The translations under genes and the position numbers were made by a program. From assembly GCA_038501625.1 (NCBI GenBank), contig JAZAYU010000081.1:806001-870000 (forward strand): a stretch of 64,000 nt of DNA. Reading direction: 5' to 3'. Under the pieces are notes generated by a model. That model was not told the origin of the DNA. It was given only the letters and a program-made list of their open reading frames with translations, and did no database searches. Shown here piece by piece: positions 44,342-54,560 of this stretch. Position 1 is the first letter of the stretch; each line of letters opens with the position of its first letter. Source of the DNA: Corbicula japonica (Eukaryota > Mollusca > Bivalvia > Venerida > Cyrenidae).

Positions 44342-44650
44342 GTGGAAACATTTGGGTTGAAGTTAATTCAAAGATATCGACGAATGCTTAACTCTATGCG
44401 TGAGGCATTTTCATGTAGCTTTACAGAAGACTTCTTTATAGCTAGTGACAATGTTATCTACGTTGACGAAGACGAATGTATAGACAATAATGGTGACTGT
44501 AAACAAATTCGTATCAATTATGTCAGATCATAATCTATTATTTGCCTAGATCGTTTCTATATTCTTGATAGAAGAATTAAATGCCAAGGTGTCCATGAAT
44601 GAGAAATCAATAACGGCGGTTGTCAATATCAGTGCATAAACTTCGAAACA
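44342..44650 (+). pseudogene. Decayed EGF-like repeat fragment
   Basis: One frame reads FSCSFTEDFFIASDNVIYVD, EDECIDNNGDCKQIRINY, then after a TAA FYILDRRIKCQGVHE, a TGA, and EINNGGCQYQCINFE. DEC....G.C.Q.C.N and CINF are the hallmarks of calcium-binding EGF domains, and the end of one domain, a whole domain and the start of a third can be traced. It is inactivated: two in-frame stops (the second at a conserved Cys codon) and Cys-to-Arg in QIR. It could be a remnant of a fibrillin- or Notch-like multi-EGF gene, captured or degenerated in place. No intact neighbour exon was found. Confidence 0.65.
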
Positions 44651-44983
44651 CAATTAAATGCTAATTTGAAAATATGATACAATATAATAATACAAAAATA
44701 GAATATAATATATTTGTGTATTTTGCCGTTAGATATTTTTCTGCCTGTGACAGTGCAATTACACCGTCGATTGTTTTTCAAGAGAGCTCGATATTTCTTT
44801 AAATTTATATTTTTGATATTGTATTCTAGATTCAACCTAACCTTCGGTCATTTCGTCATTGAACCTGAAGCTAGATAGTTCCACTGGATATCTCCGTGAT
44901 AACCGAGCTAACAAGGAAGCCATCTTGAAAATTAGAAATCGGTACGAGACTTATAATTATGCATAAACAATACTTAATTGCCC

Positions 44984-45119
44984 AAGGTTATAAAAGTGAG
45001 CATGGAAACCAGTCTCAAATTTCAAGGATCTGATTGGCAGAAATGGCGACCAATCGCCATTTCAGCCAATCAGATCCTTGAGATTTGAGACTGGTTTCCA
45101 TTCTCATTTTTATAACCTT
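44984..45119. mobile_element. Palindromic CCAAT MITE, copy E
   Basis: AAGGTTATAAAAGTGAG and CTCATTTTTATAACCTT ends with nearly complementary arms (AAATGGCGACCAATCGCCAT in the loop). Confidence 0.85.
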
Positions 45120-45357
45120 CACTCAATGTGTTGCTCCTTTCGTCATAGCACTGTCATCGGTAAAAAAGAAATAAAAATCTCTCTTGGTGCAAAATGCAGC
45201 TCAATAAAATAAATAAATGTACTTATGTTTCTTTATTTTACATACGTTATGAAATGTTTTCCTAAAAAATCATTTTATATCCAAACTAAGCAACAGTAAA
45301 CAACGTGGTACGCTAAGGCAGCATTAGCAGTGTTCCCTACACACAAAAAGGTATCTA

Positions 45358-47265
45358 CACTCACCGGCATTTCTAATTACACACTTTTTATAGACGAAAA
45401 TAACTATCAAAACATGGTGTTTATGGTAATTGGTTATAACGGGAGTTGTACCTGGAGTTGATGTCTAATCGTAGCACGTTACACGAAAATCCCCATTCGA
45501 GTTCATTCATGCGAGGTGAAAATTTGAAATCAGCATTTTCCTCGTGCACACATGTACAAAATGTTAGGCAAGTTTGAATTTAGCCAAAATCATTAGAATT
45601 CTAGCCAGAGATAAAAAGGCCGGTATAAAAACTCACAAAAATGGCGCGTATGACTTTGGTAGAGAGAGCGCGTGCCGTTGGAATGCTCCAAGCTGGCACG
45701 TCAGTAACACAGGTAAGTTACAAGTCTTTACCTTCATTTTACTGCCCTTAAATTGTTTTAATTAGAATAACTACGGCATAACGTTGATATTACGATGATT
45801 GAATACCATGTTGAGTGTACGAAAATGACGTAACGCGATGCACGTGACGTCATATTCGGCGACGGTCATTTACGCTATAAATGCTTTCACAGAACTATTT
45901 TATTGTGCAATTAGTTTAAGAATGTCAGTGCTATAATAATTCGCTGTTAAAACTTAATCCAATTACTTTTTTCAGATTTTAGAAAAAGTCAAATATTACA
46001 TAAAATTTGCGCTAAAATCAAATGTTACTCCTACACTTCTATTAAGATTCCTAAAATACTGCAACAAAATGGATTGAAAAACCAAAACAACAACTCAATA
46101 TATTAAAAAAATGTTTTTTAGGTAGCACGGGTGTTTAACCGTCAACCCCGGACAATTGCGTCGCTGCAGCAGAAGTTTCTGGCAACCGGAAGTGTAGCTG
46201 ACCGGCATCGACTACCTCGTCGAAGAGTGACCACTCTGCAACAAGACAGGCATATTATTTTATCTCACCTCCGCGTACGTCGTCAGATGGCCTCGGAAAC
46301 CGCCCGGAATACCATTGGCATATTTCAACGCCCAATTAGTGACCGGACGGTGCGCAGGCGTTTGCGTGAGAGGGGGTTACGTTGTAGGAGACCGAAAGTG
46401 GGGATTGTATTGACACACAGACACCGTGCCTTGCGACTGCGTTGGGCCAGGAGACACTTACGAATGACACGAGCTGACTGGGGACACGTTATCTTTGCTG
46501 ATGAGTCACGTTTCAAAGTGTCCGGTAATGATGGACGTCAACGCATCTACCGCCGCATCGGCGAGAGGTTTGCGGAATGTTGCGTGAATCAACGTAATTG
46601 GTATGGCAACGGTTCAGTGATGGTATGGGCTGGTATCTCACTGCACACGAAAACTGACCTCGTCATCGTCAATGGTAACCTGAATGCAGCCCAATTCCAG
46701 AACCAGGTACTCAGGCCACACCTCATTCCCCACATGCAAGCAAACCGTCCTATGACTTTGGCGCATGATAATGCACCCTGTCACACTGCCCGCACAACCC
46801 GCCAAATACTGCGTAACAACAATGTGCAAGTTATGGACTGGCCACCGTGTAGCCCGGACCTCAACCCCATCGAGCACGTGTGGGATGAGCTTGGACGGCG
46901 CGTGCGGTCATTGAGGCAGCAACAAAATGTGCAAGAACTATCAAACGACCTTCTGCAGGTGTGGAATGCAATTCCGCAGCGATTTCTTTTTAATTTCATC
47001 AATTCTATGCGTGCACGATGTCTGGCTGTCATCAGGTCGAACGGGGGACATACCAAATATTGAAGTGTGATTTTTATTGTTGATAGTGATGAAATAAAAC
47101 GGTATCAAGTGTCATACTTCTGTTTTTATTTATGAAAAGAAAAATTATGGCATTGACGGCAAAGGTTTTCTCTTTCGAATGGTATATGATAATTTAAAGG
47201 AGGTTTCTTATTTTTCTGGAAAATTGGTAAAATATGGGGTGTGTAATTAGAACTGCCGGTAAGTG
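45358..47265 (+). mobile_element. Tc1-family DNA transposon, complete
   Basis: TIRs begin CACTCACCGGCATTTCTAAT at 45358 and, inverted, CACTTACCGGCAGTTCTAAT at 47265, 27 bp with two differences. TA flanks both (45356-45357, 47266-47267). A transposase with uninterrupted exons lies between. This 1908-bp element has everything expected of an autonomous copy. Confidence 0.92.
45641..47063 (+). CDS. Tc1-type DD34E transposase with one intron
   Basis: Exon 1 (45641-45712) encodes MARMTLVERARAVGMLQAGT SVTQ. A GTAAGT...TTTTTTAG intron of 409 nt (45713-46121) follows, then exon 2 (46122-47063) starts VARVFNRQPRTIASL; total 337 residues. The N-terminal part is a pair of helix-turn-helix DNA-binding modules (QVARVFNRQPRTIASLQQKF; PISDRTVRRRLRERG) with basic PRRR between. 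Catalytic residues: Asp in VIFADESRF, Asp in LAHDNAPCHTA and Glu in DLNPIEHVW, the last two separated by 34 residues. There are no stops or frameshifts. AATAAA at about 47092 could serve polyadenylation. Exon 2 alone lacks a good ATG and the first helix-turn-helix would be broken, which supports splicing. Confidence 0.92.
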
Positions 47266-47267
47266 TA

Positions 47268-48270
47268 TATTAACGGGTTTATATTGCATTGATACATGAA
47301 AATAATCTGAAGCCCAAATCTCCGCAACCTGTTACTGGTCATGCAGCTTAGTATCACAGTATCATAGAGCTTAGTGAACATATCGTATATTGAACACCTC
47401 CAGCAGTTTTACATTTGGCATTTACAAGACAAAATGTCCGACAAGCTCTTAGTGCAACAGCTTAAGCTATACTCACACTCGTGGTCACACAATTACTTTT
47501 TTTTTAAAGTAGACGTCGCGAAAACTAGTAGCGTTCAATTTTCAACCAGTGATGATGTATGTTTCGCCTACGCCCACCCAGCCACACCACGTTTCAGAAA
47601 ACGCGTCTTGCCAAATATTTATATATCAATATTTGATTAAATTCAAAGATAAGTGAATTATGCTGATTAAGGTTTTATTAGATAATTAATTAATAGGCTA
47701 GTCAATGCCTTCGATGCGGGTTCATGGAGGTAGGTTGTTTATGGGGCACTCAATCTTTGATACCGGCGATGACTAGAATTATGACTACTGTATATGTGTT
47801 CTTTATATTTGGATACACCTTTTTCTTCAAGTAATATGAAGATGTAATTTTATAGACCCATTTTCGTATATATTTGCAATCTCAGTAGGCTTCGGGCTTC
47901 AGGAAAAATCAACAATAGTGAAACAGCCGGGTCCACGAAGATTTTGGAACGAAGGCAACGCTCCTTCCTTCCCTTTTAGATCTATAAAATTAAAATTCAT
48001 CTTTTTGATTGCTTTCATTTATTTTATAATATAAAGATAAATGGTATTCGAATTATTCGTGGACCACACTTACATAGTTTTTAACAAAGTGACAGCTTGT
48101 GGCAGGCATGGGCCTCTGCTTCTGACAGTATATATAAATTAAACAGAATGTTTACGCATATTAGGTAATGCAGAAATGTAGAAAATTTGACAAATATTCT
48201 AGATTGTGTGGTCAAGCCACGTTCAGAAAGCAGTAACTCATCTCAGGACCGCAAAAGACGTCCAGGTCCA
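47268..48270. other. Unassigned sequence
   Basis: A plus frame of 88 codons at 47374-47640 is open but unrecognised. Nothing else supported. Confidence 0.25.
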
Positions 48271-48409
48271 GTTATAAAACTGAATATTGAAACCAGTAAT
48301 AAATCTCAAGCATCTGATTGGCTGAATTGGCGACTAGTCTGGTCGCCATTTCAGCCAATCAAATGCTTAAGATTTGAGACTGGTTTCCAAACTCAGTTTT
48401 ATTATCTTC
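48271..48409. mobile_element. Palindromic CCAAT MITE, copy F
   Basis: GTTATAAAACTGAATATTGA at the left and CTCAGTTTTATTATCTTCAG at the right. Both arms keep CCAAT-type sites (CTGATTGGCTGAA and TTCAGCCAATCAAA). Confidence 0.8.
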
Positions 48410-50663
48410 AGCTCAGGTGGGAGCATAGGCACTTATTTCGCGATAAATAAAACAAAATTTAAGCGAAAACAGAAACCATTACAGTCATTGTTTTTGAAAC
48501 GATGCCATGCTTCCAGACTGCTACGCTCTCTACTTCACGCTGCCATTGTTAACTTCGCGCTCCCACGCTGCCATGTTCATGTAGCCAGGTTGCTAATTTC
48601 CCACTGCCAAGCTGCTGGGCTGCTTACTCTACGCTGCCTCGCCCCCAGGGTGTCAACTTCACGAACATCAGTTTATTTGGTACGATTTTGCCTACGCATG
48701 TTCTCTTAAATGCACATACCAGAAAAAATGCAAATTGGGTAAGTGAATGTTCTCCATATCAACAAGCTCATGATAGCAGGAAGTCAGTCAATTTAATCAA
48801 CGACTACATGCATGTACTTCATGACAGCATTTTGAGCAATTGTTTAGAGTTTATGGCCTCCTTCTGGGGTAAATATTTTTAACTTACTGACCTACCATGG
48901 GGTTGTTTTTCTTGTTTCTTGTCTCCTTCTGAGGTGATTGTTTTCTGTTTCTGACCTACCTTGGAGTTGTTTTCCTCCTTTTGGGGTGATTTTTCCAGTT
49001 TATGACCTTTTTTTGAGGAAACCCCTAAGAAAGTGCAAAGTGAGGTCCCATCCCCCACTTATTTTACAAAACAGACCTATGTGTAAAAGTCTGCACAAGT
49101 TTAGCGACTACGAGATGTATTAACACAGTTAAAAGCTTGTAAAACGCAAAGATATAATCACAACATACTTTTATGTAAAAAAACCAACAAGTAAATCAAA
49201 TATTTAGAATAAATAAGCGCCACATACGATTGTAAAATCTTACTTCTAATCTAGTAATGTTGACGATTCGCTTCCGTACAATATTAGACTTAGTCATTTC
49301 AGACAACATGGTGTTATTTTGTAAACCTATGAAACCGCAAAACACAAATATTGTAGTGGAACAATTGTTCGTTCAACGGGTACAAAATATCATGTAGCCA
49401 TTATGGATTATCGTCAATACAAGTTTAACCAGATAGTGTTTACAATTTTCGCTCGAGTAAACCGATGCTGATTCATTTAATCCACAGTATTTGATTGGAT
49501 TAAGGTTAGCCAATGAAATGCGATAATAGTGGACTTTAACAACAGATATCGGTCGCATCTACCCCGGCAGGTACAAATCGTGACTATGTTCATGCATGAA
49601 GCAAATATATTTACTGTCAATTATAAATTTGATTGCTACAGTTTAAGCCAAGGTATTTTGATAGTCCATATGAAAGGTATGGCTATTTAACATATTTATA
49701 TGAAAAGAACATTAACCCTTCTTGCAATAAAAGTAGTTGTTACAGCATTTAAGGAGCGGCCTTGTAGTACCGTCCCTCGAACATACACTGGTCGATTACT
49801 CCAATCCAAGATAAGCTAACGTTTTATGTTTTTCTGAGCCCCGACAATACAGGAACTCTATAACGTTGTTTGCACAATATACATATTGCTAATACGCTCA
49901 TGTGTGAGTGCATTCAGATGGATTCATCGTCGCTGCCGAATGACCACGTGGTATCGTGGCTTATTTTGAAGATGTATACACTGAAGTAAGGGTTTCTTTA
50001 TTGGGAAGGGGTGAGGTGATCCATTAGTTAAGCGAGAAAATTGTTATGAGAAGATCCGGCGACAATATGCTAATCACTTGTCTTATAATGTTTTTTTCTT
50101 TACATGTCTTACTTAAAGATGGCTGCATTATCATGATATTAAGAGATTTCTTTAGAAAAGCTACAAAATAATTTAAGCTGGAAAATATATGATCGCCTGG
50201 GATCAGGGCTATGGTGACTGTTGTGCGAGTGTTTATTTGATAATAGTACGTGGCTAAGATGTTAATCGTTTTATCTAGCCAGGCTGCCAACTTCACGAAC
50301 ATGGAAAAACGCGGAAGTAATTCGATGTGCATTAGGCCAACATAATAAATTCAAACTTAGTTGTAACATAAATATTACAGCGTTGTTCAAAAGTCGAAGA
50401 TAGGCAATGCAATTTTTCAGTATTGAGGCAATAATTTGTTGATTCCGTGTCCTTTATCATTGCTGCTATCAAATGTTTTTATATGTTTTTAGTTTATTGT
50501 TTTTTGTCTGTTGATATTTGTGTTGTTTATTGATGTGTTTGTATTTTATTGAGACTATTATAGTTTATTGATATTTGTTGCTTATTGATATGTATGTTGT
50601 TTATCGCTTTGTTTGTTGTTTATTGATATGTTTGTAGTCTATTGATGTTGATTATATATATTG
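48410..50663. other. Mostly unassigned; weak repeats and a possible first coding exon
   Basis: 48855-49010 holds three diverged units with CTCCTTCTGAGGTGATT and TGACCTACC. At 49918-49985 (plus) an ATG begins MDSSSLPNDHVVSWLILKMY and ends at a good donor CTGAA|GTAAGG; with an embedded CACGTG it might be a first coding exon, but it is only 22 codons. CAGGCTGCCAACTTCACGAA at about 50280 resembles pieces at 37583 and 48590. Confidence 0.25.
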
Positions 50664-50843
50664 TTTTCGGCGTAGCAGTCTAAGCTCGATTTTGACATAT
50701 TTTTTTAACCAATGAAGTGTTGTAAAATACTCGTATATTATTATTATGCAGCGGAAAATGAAATAAACTATTTCAATTGGTAGCTATTTATATCAGAGAG
50801 GCATCCAGCAGGGTGATGAGGTATCTAGTGAGATTTTTAAACA
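50664..50843. repeat. Dispersed direct repeat, copy 1
   Basis: About 180 bp (TTTTCGGCGTAGCAGTCTAA through ATGAAATAAACTATTTC to GGTATCTAGTGAGATTTTT) recurs at 52182-52361 at high identity. Confidence 0.75.
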
Positions 50844-52181
50844 ATTAGTTTACACTTCTTGCAACGATTATTGCTGTGACGTTTAGATCTTAGCTTTTCT
50901 GTTCAGTCGAAAGATGTTGAAATGAGGCACACTACAGTACTTGTCATTGGCTTAGTTTTTGTCAAAAACAATACATTCACTCCACTGGCGCGAGACCAGC
51001 CGCCCCACCCCCTGCCAACCCTTGCTAATACGCCCTTGTTTTTTTTTTTAAAAATGGTGTCAAATCACTAATATAATTCCATTCTATCAAAATATGCGAA
51101 AATACACCGTCAAAATCGTAGTTTTTAAGGAACAGCTCCAGACCCTACCCCCGTTCGAGAGGCTGTTTTTCCTACAATATGGAGGGTATCAACCAGACAG
51201 CTGTTTGGTTCAACGCAACAAGGTCTGATCTTACAGTAAATGTCAAAAAGTCTCACCAAAAGCTCGAAATACGCGTAATATTCAACAGAAAACGGCCTCC
51301 GAAATGCAGGTTGTTTTTTTTTCATTGATTCTTCTCCTCAGTGCGACTTCTGGAAATCCCCGACGCTTTCGTTAGGAGCGTTCTGATTGGTCGAACAATT
51401 TGTGTGCAAAATACTTCCCGGACTAACTCAATCGTTAGCGTTGTTAGCGTAGCGGTTTTCATGAGATGATTTTTATCAGATTGTTATTAAAGCATACAGT
51501 TCACTAAATATTGGTGATCAGGCCTCTAAATAATTTTGTGCAGGGAATTTGCGGACTAGTTACAGGAAGTCAAGCCTGATTGGAAGAAAATGAAAATAAA
51601 TATTTTAAAAAGAAAATTATTTTGAGAAAATATAATGATTTTGTAGTAGTTTGAATACAAATAATATGAAAATGATAATGAAAAAAAAAAGTGAAATTCA
51701 ACTTTAAAAATAGCTATCATTTTTGACAGAATGTAAACAAAAGTTCCGCAGGGACTGGGGTGATACACTTCTGGCTAAAATGCCGAAAAAGTTTATTGGT
51801 CATGCTATGGTGGAATTGATTGGTATTTTATGGTGTGTCTAGGTTGGTTCTCTTGAGAATAGTATGATTTTAAGGGCTTGACCCAATAGTAAATTCAGAA
51901 ATTGATGAAAGGTTATAATGGAAGTCTATGGAAATTGAATTAGTCGTGTATAACCTTCATGGAGTAGAAAATTGCGGTATGTTCTAGAATTGTTTCATAT
52001 TCCTAGGAAATTCTCTTTAATTTTATAAAGAAAACAATTATAAATATTTATTTTTATTGCTAACATTAAGTCTTAAGATCGTTACTGTATTTTTTTTATT
52101 ATCTCGGTAATTGATACATCCTCTACTACCTTGTTATTATGTTTAAGGTAGTAATAAAGCCAATACCTTTAAAATACGTTT

Positions 52182-52410
52182 TTCGGCGTTAGCTGTCTAA
52201 GCTCACTTTTGACCTAGTTTTTCGACCAATGAAATATTGTAAATAATACTCGTATTCTCTTATTATGCAGTGGGAAAATGAAATAAACTATTTCGATTGG
52301 TAGCTATTTACACCAGAGAGGCATCTAGCAGGGTGGAGAGGTATCTAGTGGGATTTTTATTATTATGCAGCGGAAAAATCAAATAGATTATTTCGATTGG
52401 TGTTGTGAGA
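52182..52410. repeat. Dispersed direct repeat, copy 2 with partial tandem
   Basis: Second copy of the 50664-50843 repeat. Its middle (ATTATTATGCAGCGGAAAAA ... TTATTTCGATTGGT) is repeated again at 52358-52402. Confidence 0.75.
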
Positions 52411-52590
52411 CAAATATATTTACTATTTAAATAACTAGTTAAGTCAATATTGATGGTTTAAATACAATTTTATATGGAATATTCTTGGGTGTCAGGTAAA
52501 CACTTGCATACAATACACAGTGTAAAACGAAAGAGAAGTGTAGATATTCTTCTTATAATTCTTAGTGATTTCTTTCTAGTACCTTTGATA

Positions 52591-52664
52591 CTGTTCGTTG
52601 TAGTGTAGTGGCTAACACGCTCGCCTCACAAGCGGAGGCCCCGGGTTCAAAACTCAAGAGGGAC
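52591..52664 (+). tRNA. tRNA-Val-like (CAC) pseudogene or SINE head
   Basis: GTAGTGTAGTGGCTAACACG and CTCGCCTCACAAGCGGAG match a tRNA-Val D arm and anticodon arm with CAC in the loop, followed by a B box GGGTTCAAAAC. The T stem (CCGGG against CTCAA) and acceptor stem do not pair, so a functional tRNA is unlikely. No SINE body was recognised behind it. Confidence 0.5.
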
Positions 52665-53626
52665 ACTTTTTTAAAAGTTAATTACGTACAAGTTGGTAGA
52701 TTTCGCTCTTGTAACAGGCTGTTTGTATTTATTTTTATTAAATTTCAAGGACATTTATTCATCTTGAGTTCTAACTCTACAAGAGGTATTTTATTGAAAC
52801 TGAATAAATGTAGATCAAGACTTAATGTAAGACATTGCTTCTTTAATCGACTTGTTATCACTGTATGAAATTGTTGCATCAGCTTCAACATTTTTTGAAA
52901 GACACTTTAAATGAATTTATGAGTTGTCATGATTCGGTCGCTTAAACTCTAGGTCATATTAAGAAGGCAGGGAGGGTTCGTCAACAGCTATAACAAGTAA
53001 AATAAAATAACTAAACTGTGTCTGCTTAGCCTCTCTGTATTTCTTTCTTTCTTATATACATGTACATGTACTCATATATATAAATCTTTTCCATCAACGC
53101 CGTTTATCTTTTTTAAAGATATTTCTTGTTTATAATTAATAGAGTCACAATTATAAACAAAACTAAAATCTATTTATCTGTTCCTTGGTATGCATGGGAT
53201 GTATTTTTACATTCAATCTAAGTAATTTTAATAAAAAAAATCATAGTGTATGATTCTCAATGAAATGATTTAATTTACACATAAATCAAGATTAAGTGAA
53301 TAATAGCAGTTATAAACTGCATTTCATATACCATCTACATTTGTACGCCTTTTATCTTTAAAAACAAAAGATATTTCTTGTTTATATTATCTCCATATAA
53401 AATGATCAATTTATTTCTAAACACTTAACGACCACACTGTCGACGATTTACAGTCAACAATTTACTGTCAACGACAGTAAACAGGGAGGTGGGGCAGTGC
53501 CCTTGACAATATTATAATGCTGACTTATTGAGGTATATTTCTGTATGCGATTTATAAAAAAAAATTAACATGACAGTAGTATGCGTTTTCGGCACTTTTT
53601 TCAAGGGCTTTCTGTTCATGTAATTT

Positions 53627-53665
53627 ATTATGCCTCCTTCGAAGAAGAGAGAGTACTGTAGTAAG
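53627..53665 (+). mobile_element. Truncated 5' head of an array-type Helitron-like element
   Basis: TTTATTATGCCTCCTTCGAA followed by GAAGAGAGAG is laid out like the head at 59041 (TTATTATGCC then a hairpin), with stem CTTC/GAAG. Nothing of the body follows. Confidence 0.35.
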
Positions 53666-53787
53666 TAAATTGTTTTTTTAGTGACATGTGATATGTACAA
53701 ATATACATAAAATAAATATATAATTATGTCTTCATGTATTTCAAGTAGATTAGAGGCCAGAACATCAACAGATGCTTAGCTTATTCC

Positions 53788-53995
53788 ATGCTTTTTCATG
53801 GTGGAGGAAGACTCCAAGTGCCCCTCCGGACAATTTCTCAGGCCCGAGCGGGCACCTGGGTAGAACCACCGACGTTCCGCAAGCTAGCTGGCAAGCTTCA
53901 TCACATGAAAGATCTTAACCCTGGTAGGTCCCGAACTCACAGCGGTGATGGGCAAGTGATTCTCAGTCGGAAACCTTAACCACTCGGCCACGGAC
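53788..53995 (-). mobile_element. tRNA-derived SINE with class II tRNA head
   Basis: Minus strand: GTCCGTGGCCGAGTGGTTAA has the A box of a Ser/Leu-type tRNA and GTGAGTTCGGGACC the B box. The body has CATGTGATGAAGC, CAGCTAGCTTGCGGAA and GGTGGTTCTACCCAGGTGCC, similar to the core of the SINE at 4071 (AAGTGAGGAAGC, GTCGCTTGCGGA, ACCCAGGAACACC). It ends near GAAGACTCC / CACCATG. Its 5' end abuts a 28S rRNA fragment. Confidence 0.75.
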
Positions 53996-53998
53996 GAA

Positions 53999-54274
53999 TC
54001 TGATGACCGTCAGCATCAGGCGCCTTAAGGGGGCGTTTGGTTCATCCCACAGCGCCAGTTCTGCTTACCAAAAGTGGCCCACTTGGCACTAGGCATTCGA
54101 GGAACTGCTCCAGTCGAGCGAGTAGTCCTTCTTACCCATTTAAAGTTTGAGAATAGGTTGAGGTCATTTAGACCCCAAGGCCTCTAATCATTCGCTTTAC
54201 CGGATAAAACTGCGATTCAGTGCCAGCTATCCTGAGGAAATATTCGGAGCTAACCAGCTACTAGATGGTTCGAT
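53999..54274 (-). rRNA. 28S rRNA gene fragment, decayed
   Basis: The minus strand reads ATCGAACCATCTAGTAGCTG, GTTTTATCCGGTAAAGCGAA, TGATTAGAGGCCTTGGGGTC, CAACCTATTCTCAAACTTTA, AATGGGTAAGAAG, GTGGGCCACTTTTGGTAAGC, AGAACTGGCGCTG and GGGATGAACC, ending CATCAGA. These are consecutive conserved blocks from the middle of eukaryotic large-subunit rRNA. Substitutions at conserved sites (TCTAAATGACCTC, GAGCTAACC) show it is not a working gene. About 276 bp, sharply bounded on the right at ATCGAACC and on the left by the SINE. Confidence 0.88.
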
Positions 54275-54420
54275 GGTTCAACACCTGCCCAACGGGCCTA
54301 TATGTCACCTTTAAATGTATGAACATGTAAATTTCAATGATCAAACAGATAATTAATTTGTGTTGTTTAGTTGTTGTAAATTTATGTAAATAGAAGTTTT
54401 GGGATTTTTTAGATCTCGCT

Positions 54421-54560
54421 ATTTTTCTTTACTGTTCTAACGGGTCTTACAATATGCAAAATTTACATTAGTAACACTCATTTGTGCAAAGTTTCATTGA
54501 ACGGCATTTTTGCCGTTATTGAGATTTTGATAATTTTCTTTCTATCGATGAACGTACAGG
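54421..54560 (-). repeat. 3' UTR fragment of the LINE at 62.1-63.9 kb
   Basis: ACATTAGTAACACTCATTTG, TGCAAAGTTTCATTGAACGG and GAGGAGTGT match, in reverse, the sequence downstream of the LINE stop at 63740-63870. A short 5'-truncated copy. Confidence 0.7.
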
